Translations under genes and position numbers: made by a program
Shown here: positions 6,710 to 6,719 of the stretch, in pieces
Position numbering within the stretch: the stretch's first letter is position 1
How the letters are laid out: every line of letters starts with the position of its first letter
DNA from: JBKBXU01 sp046313675
GTDB taxonomy: Bacteria > Bacteroidota > Bacteroidia > Cytophagales > Cytophagaceae
DNA: 6,719 nt
Direction: 5' to 3'
Assembly (NCBI GenBank): GCA_046313675.1
Contig: JBKBXU010000267.1
Location: 1-6,719 of the forward strand
Notes under the pieces: generated by a model
The model's database searches: none
What the model was told of the DNA's origin: nothing
The model's input: the letters and a program-made list of their open reading frames with translations, nothing else

Positions 6710-6719
6710 ATCGTCCCCA

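Noticed and set aside
1..6719. Defence island, mobile element or CRISPR array
   Set aside because: No transposase, integrase, nuclease or repeat-spacer pattern is seen; all large genes are housekeeping, transport or isolated unknowns with similar base composition.

Overview
The window is AT-rich and looks like an ordinary chromosomal segment of a member of the Bacteroidota, perhaps a Cytophagales relative. Three things suggest this. Several genes lack a Shine-Dalgarno sequence and start after A/T-rich leaders. Matches to the Bacteroidota promoter -7 consensus (TAnnTTTG) lie upstream of genes. The superoxide dismutase and the Na+:amino-acid symporter read like Bacteroidota family members. The exact genus cannot be told from the sequence.

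Layout from left to right. The edge (1-46, minus) may hold the first 15 codons of a gene running off the window. The stretch 47-190 shows no convincing gene. Three minus-strand genes follow in transcription order: a secreted protein of unknown function (2033-1356), the tRNA adenosine deaminase tadA (1347-898) and a Mn-type superoxide dismutase (855-241). The first two are 8 bp apart and probably share a transcript. The dismutase has its own promoter candidate immediately after the tadA stop and an intrinsic terminator at 191-221. A divergent intergenic region (2034-2175) separates this group from aspS on the plus strand (2176-3942), a complete bacterial-type aspartyl-tRNA synthetase. aspS converges on a membrane-anchored pentapeptide-repeat protein (4906-4010, minus). 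A perfect 21-bp inverted repeat fills nearly all of the 67-bp gap between the two stop codons. The right end (6709-5087, minus) is a sodium:alanine/glycine symporter (AGCS family) whose reading frame is still open at the window edge.

How the genes relate: tadA and aspS both serve translation (anticodon A34-to-I editing and Asp-tRNA charging) but are divergently transcribed. The dismutase, the pentapeptide protein and the symporter have no obvious shared pathway with them. I see no CRISPR array, transposase, tRNA or rRNA gene, phage gene, toxin-antitoxin pair or recognisable defence system. The most unusual point is the symporter N-terminus: about 60 residues that do not belong to the AGCS fold replace the expected signal-peptide region, which suggests a fusion or a longer gene. 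Second are the long perfect hairpin between the convergent genes and a small hairpin that encloses the pentapeptide gene's start codon.
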